Assembly (NCBI GenBank): GCA_027943245.1
Contig: JANDJZ010000272.1
Span: 1 to 55,099, forward strand
Direction of reading: 5' to 3'
DNA: 55,099 bases
From: Acanthamoeba sp. SK_2022b
Lineage: Eukaryota > Discosea > Longamoebia > Acanthamoebidae
The notes beneath the pieces are model-generated. The model searched no databases, was not told the origin of the DNA, and saw only the letters and a list, made by a program, of their open reading frames with translations. Position numbers and translations under genes: made by a program. Each line of letters opens with the position of its first letter. Position 1 is the stretch's first letter. Shown here in pieces: positions 54,132-55,099 of the stretch.

Positions 54132-54348
54132 TCACATATTTCACATCTGTTATCTTATTATCTGGCCAAAGATAATAAAATAAAATGCTGCCAATACGGT
54201 GGTCGACACAAAACTGCTGCTTGGCCTCGTGGTACTGCTGTTGTCGAGGTGCCACAACCAAACCATCACCACGCAGCGCCAAACCAACAAGGAGGGCGTG
54301 AACACCGAGTTTATCATTTGAACTGCGTGGTTGGCGAGGAGGCAACAG

Positions 54349-55099
54349 ATGGATCAAGAGGAAGAGGTGCCCTTGGCCCTGGACACCTCAAATAGTTTAG
54401 TTGAGTCTCCGGAGGAGGACAAAGGACTGGTGAAGGGAGAGGAGATGGAGAGAAGAGAGGAGATGGAGGGTCTGTCTCCTGTTGCGCCAGCACACTTGGA
54501 AGACGAAAGAAGTGACCGCCAGTGTGGCTCCGAGGACAACTGCTACAAAGAAGAGGAGAAAAACAACGAAAGGCAAGACGCTGGTGCCTCCTCTTCTGCC
54601 GACGCGGAAGGTACCTCGAGAGACCTGTATGACGAAGCCGCCCTCGGACATAAAAAGAACGAAGAAGAAAACGGCGACGAACAACAAGGAGAGGACGAAA
54701 GAGAAAACAGGCAGAGAGAAGAAGAGAAGGAAGAGAAAAATGGAGAGGAGGGTCACTTGCCCGCAGTGGGGAAGGAGGGGGAGGAGCAGCAGGTGAACGA
54801 CGAGAGCAAACAGGCCGACGCCCAAGACGAAGCAAATGCAGCCGATGAAGGGGCCAAGAACGAAGATGACAAGAACGAAGACGGAGAGGTGGAAGTGAGG
54901 GACAGGGACGGTGGCAGCGCTCGTCCGGGTCAAGTCAACACGGAAGGCGGGGGCGCAGACAACACGGGAGGAGAAGGAGACGCAAGTGAGGAGGGAGGAG
55001 TGCCGGGTGAAGAGGAGAAGGGCCAGCAAGCCAAGCGCAAGGAGGAGCTGGTGGAATCACTGCTGCATGTCATGGAGGGCATCGTCATCGCGCGCACCT
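54349..55099 (+). CDS. 5' end of a highly acidic protein, unknown, runs off window
   Basis: ATG at 54349 opens MDQEEEVPLALDTSNSLVES and stays open for 250 residues to the window end without a stop or convincing donor. Composition is Glu/Asp/Gly/Lys/Gln-rich, with many short EGE and EDE runs and almost no hydrophobic core. Near the edge it becomes more ordered (QAKRKEELVESLLHVMEGIV). The function lies in the unseen part. The reverse-strand reading frames over it are Phe/Leu-rich shadows. Confidence 0.6.
   Translation, partial: MDQEEEVPLALDTSNSLVESPEEDKGLVKGEEMERREEMEGLSPVAPAHLEDERSDRQCGSEDNCYKEEEKNNERQDAGASSSADAEGTSRDLYDEAALGHKKNEEENGDEQQGEDERENRQREEEKEEKNGEEGHLPAVGKEGEEQQVNDESKQADAQDEANAADEGAKNEDDKNEDGEVEVRDRDGGSARPGQVNTEGGGADNTGGEGDASEEGGVPGEEEKGQQAKRKEELVESLLHVMEGIVIART

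Noticed and set aside
1..55099. tRNA, rRNA or CRISPR features
   Set aside because: No B-box-like GGTTCGANNCC with cloverleaf arms, no rRNA-like sequence and no spacer-repeat array was seen. A tRNAscan run would be decisive.

Overview
This window is nuclear DNA of a protist, most probably Acanthamoeba (Amoebozoa). That assignment is inference. It rests on GC-rich coding exons cut by many short GT-AG introns, on eukaryote-only proteins throughout (Mediator, GINS, FCP1, nibrin, complex I accessory subunit), on a Roco-type kinase, and on a CARMIL/Acan125-type protein with polyproline SH3 ligands at its very C-terminus. No organellar, bacterial-operon, CRISPR, tRNA or rRNA feature was seen.

Layout: I count 25 genes. 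From the left they are: the 3' part of a Roco (COR plus tyrosine-kinase-like) kinase (+); TBL1 (-); CMC2 (+); an MBD4-like DNA glycosylase (-); CARMIL (+); a proline-rich SH3-ligand protein (-); a nuclear-looking zinc-binding protein with an EK-repeat (+); a MORN-repeat protein (-); a mitochondrial crotonase-fold protein (+); and a secreted PHB-depolymerase-like esterase (+). Then comes a 1.4-kb AT-rich, CpG-poor island without a convincing intact gene. It is followed by an aldose 1-epimerase-like protein (+); a WD-repeat protein (-); a microcephalin-like BRCT protein (-); a PAF-acetylhydrolase-like lipase (+); a multipass membrane protein (-); GINS1/Psf1 (+); BABAM1/MERIT40 (-); NDUFA12 (+); ELOF1 (-); MED20 (+); KRI1 (-); FCP1/CTDP1 (+); nibrin/NBN (-); a tiny membrane-anchored coiled-coil protein (+); and the 5' end of an acidic protein (+) that runs off the window.

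Organisation: neighbouring genes alternate strand almost perfectly. Divergent starts lie about 55 to 390 bp apart and convergent stops about 50 to 150 bp apart, so most 5' regions are probably shared bidirectional promoters. Genome-maintenance functions are well represented (MBD4, MCPH1-like, GINS1, BABAM1, NBN), together with RNA polymerase II factors (TBL1, ELOF1, MED20, FCP1).

Most notable structure: (1) runs of 7 to 12 cytosines recur in introns and are almost always on the sense strand of the host gene, whichever strand that gene is on; (2) the AT-rich, CpG-depleted island at 22600-23970 carries a decayed cysteine-rich reading frame, a reverse-strand AATAAA and an internal duplicated motif pair; (3) nibrin keeps its MRE11-binding and ATM-binding C-terminal motifs. 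Exon boundaries were inferred by eye from splice consensus and family similarity, so CDS coordinates are gene spans from start to stop codon, introns included.
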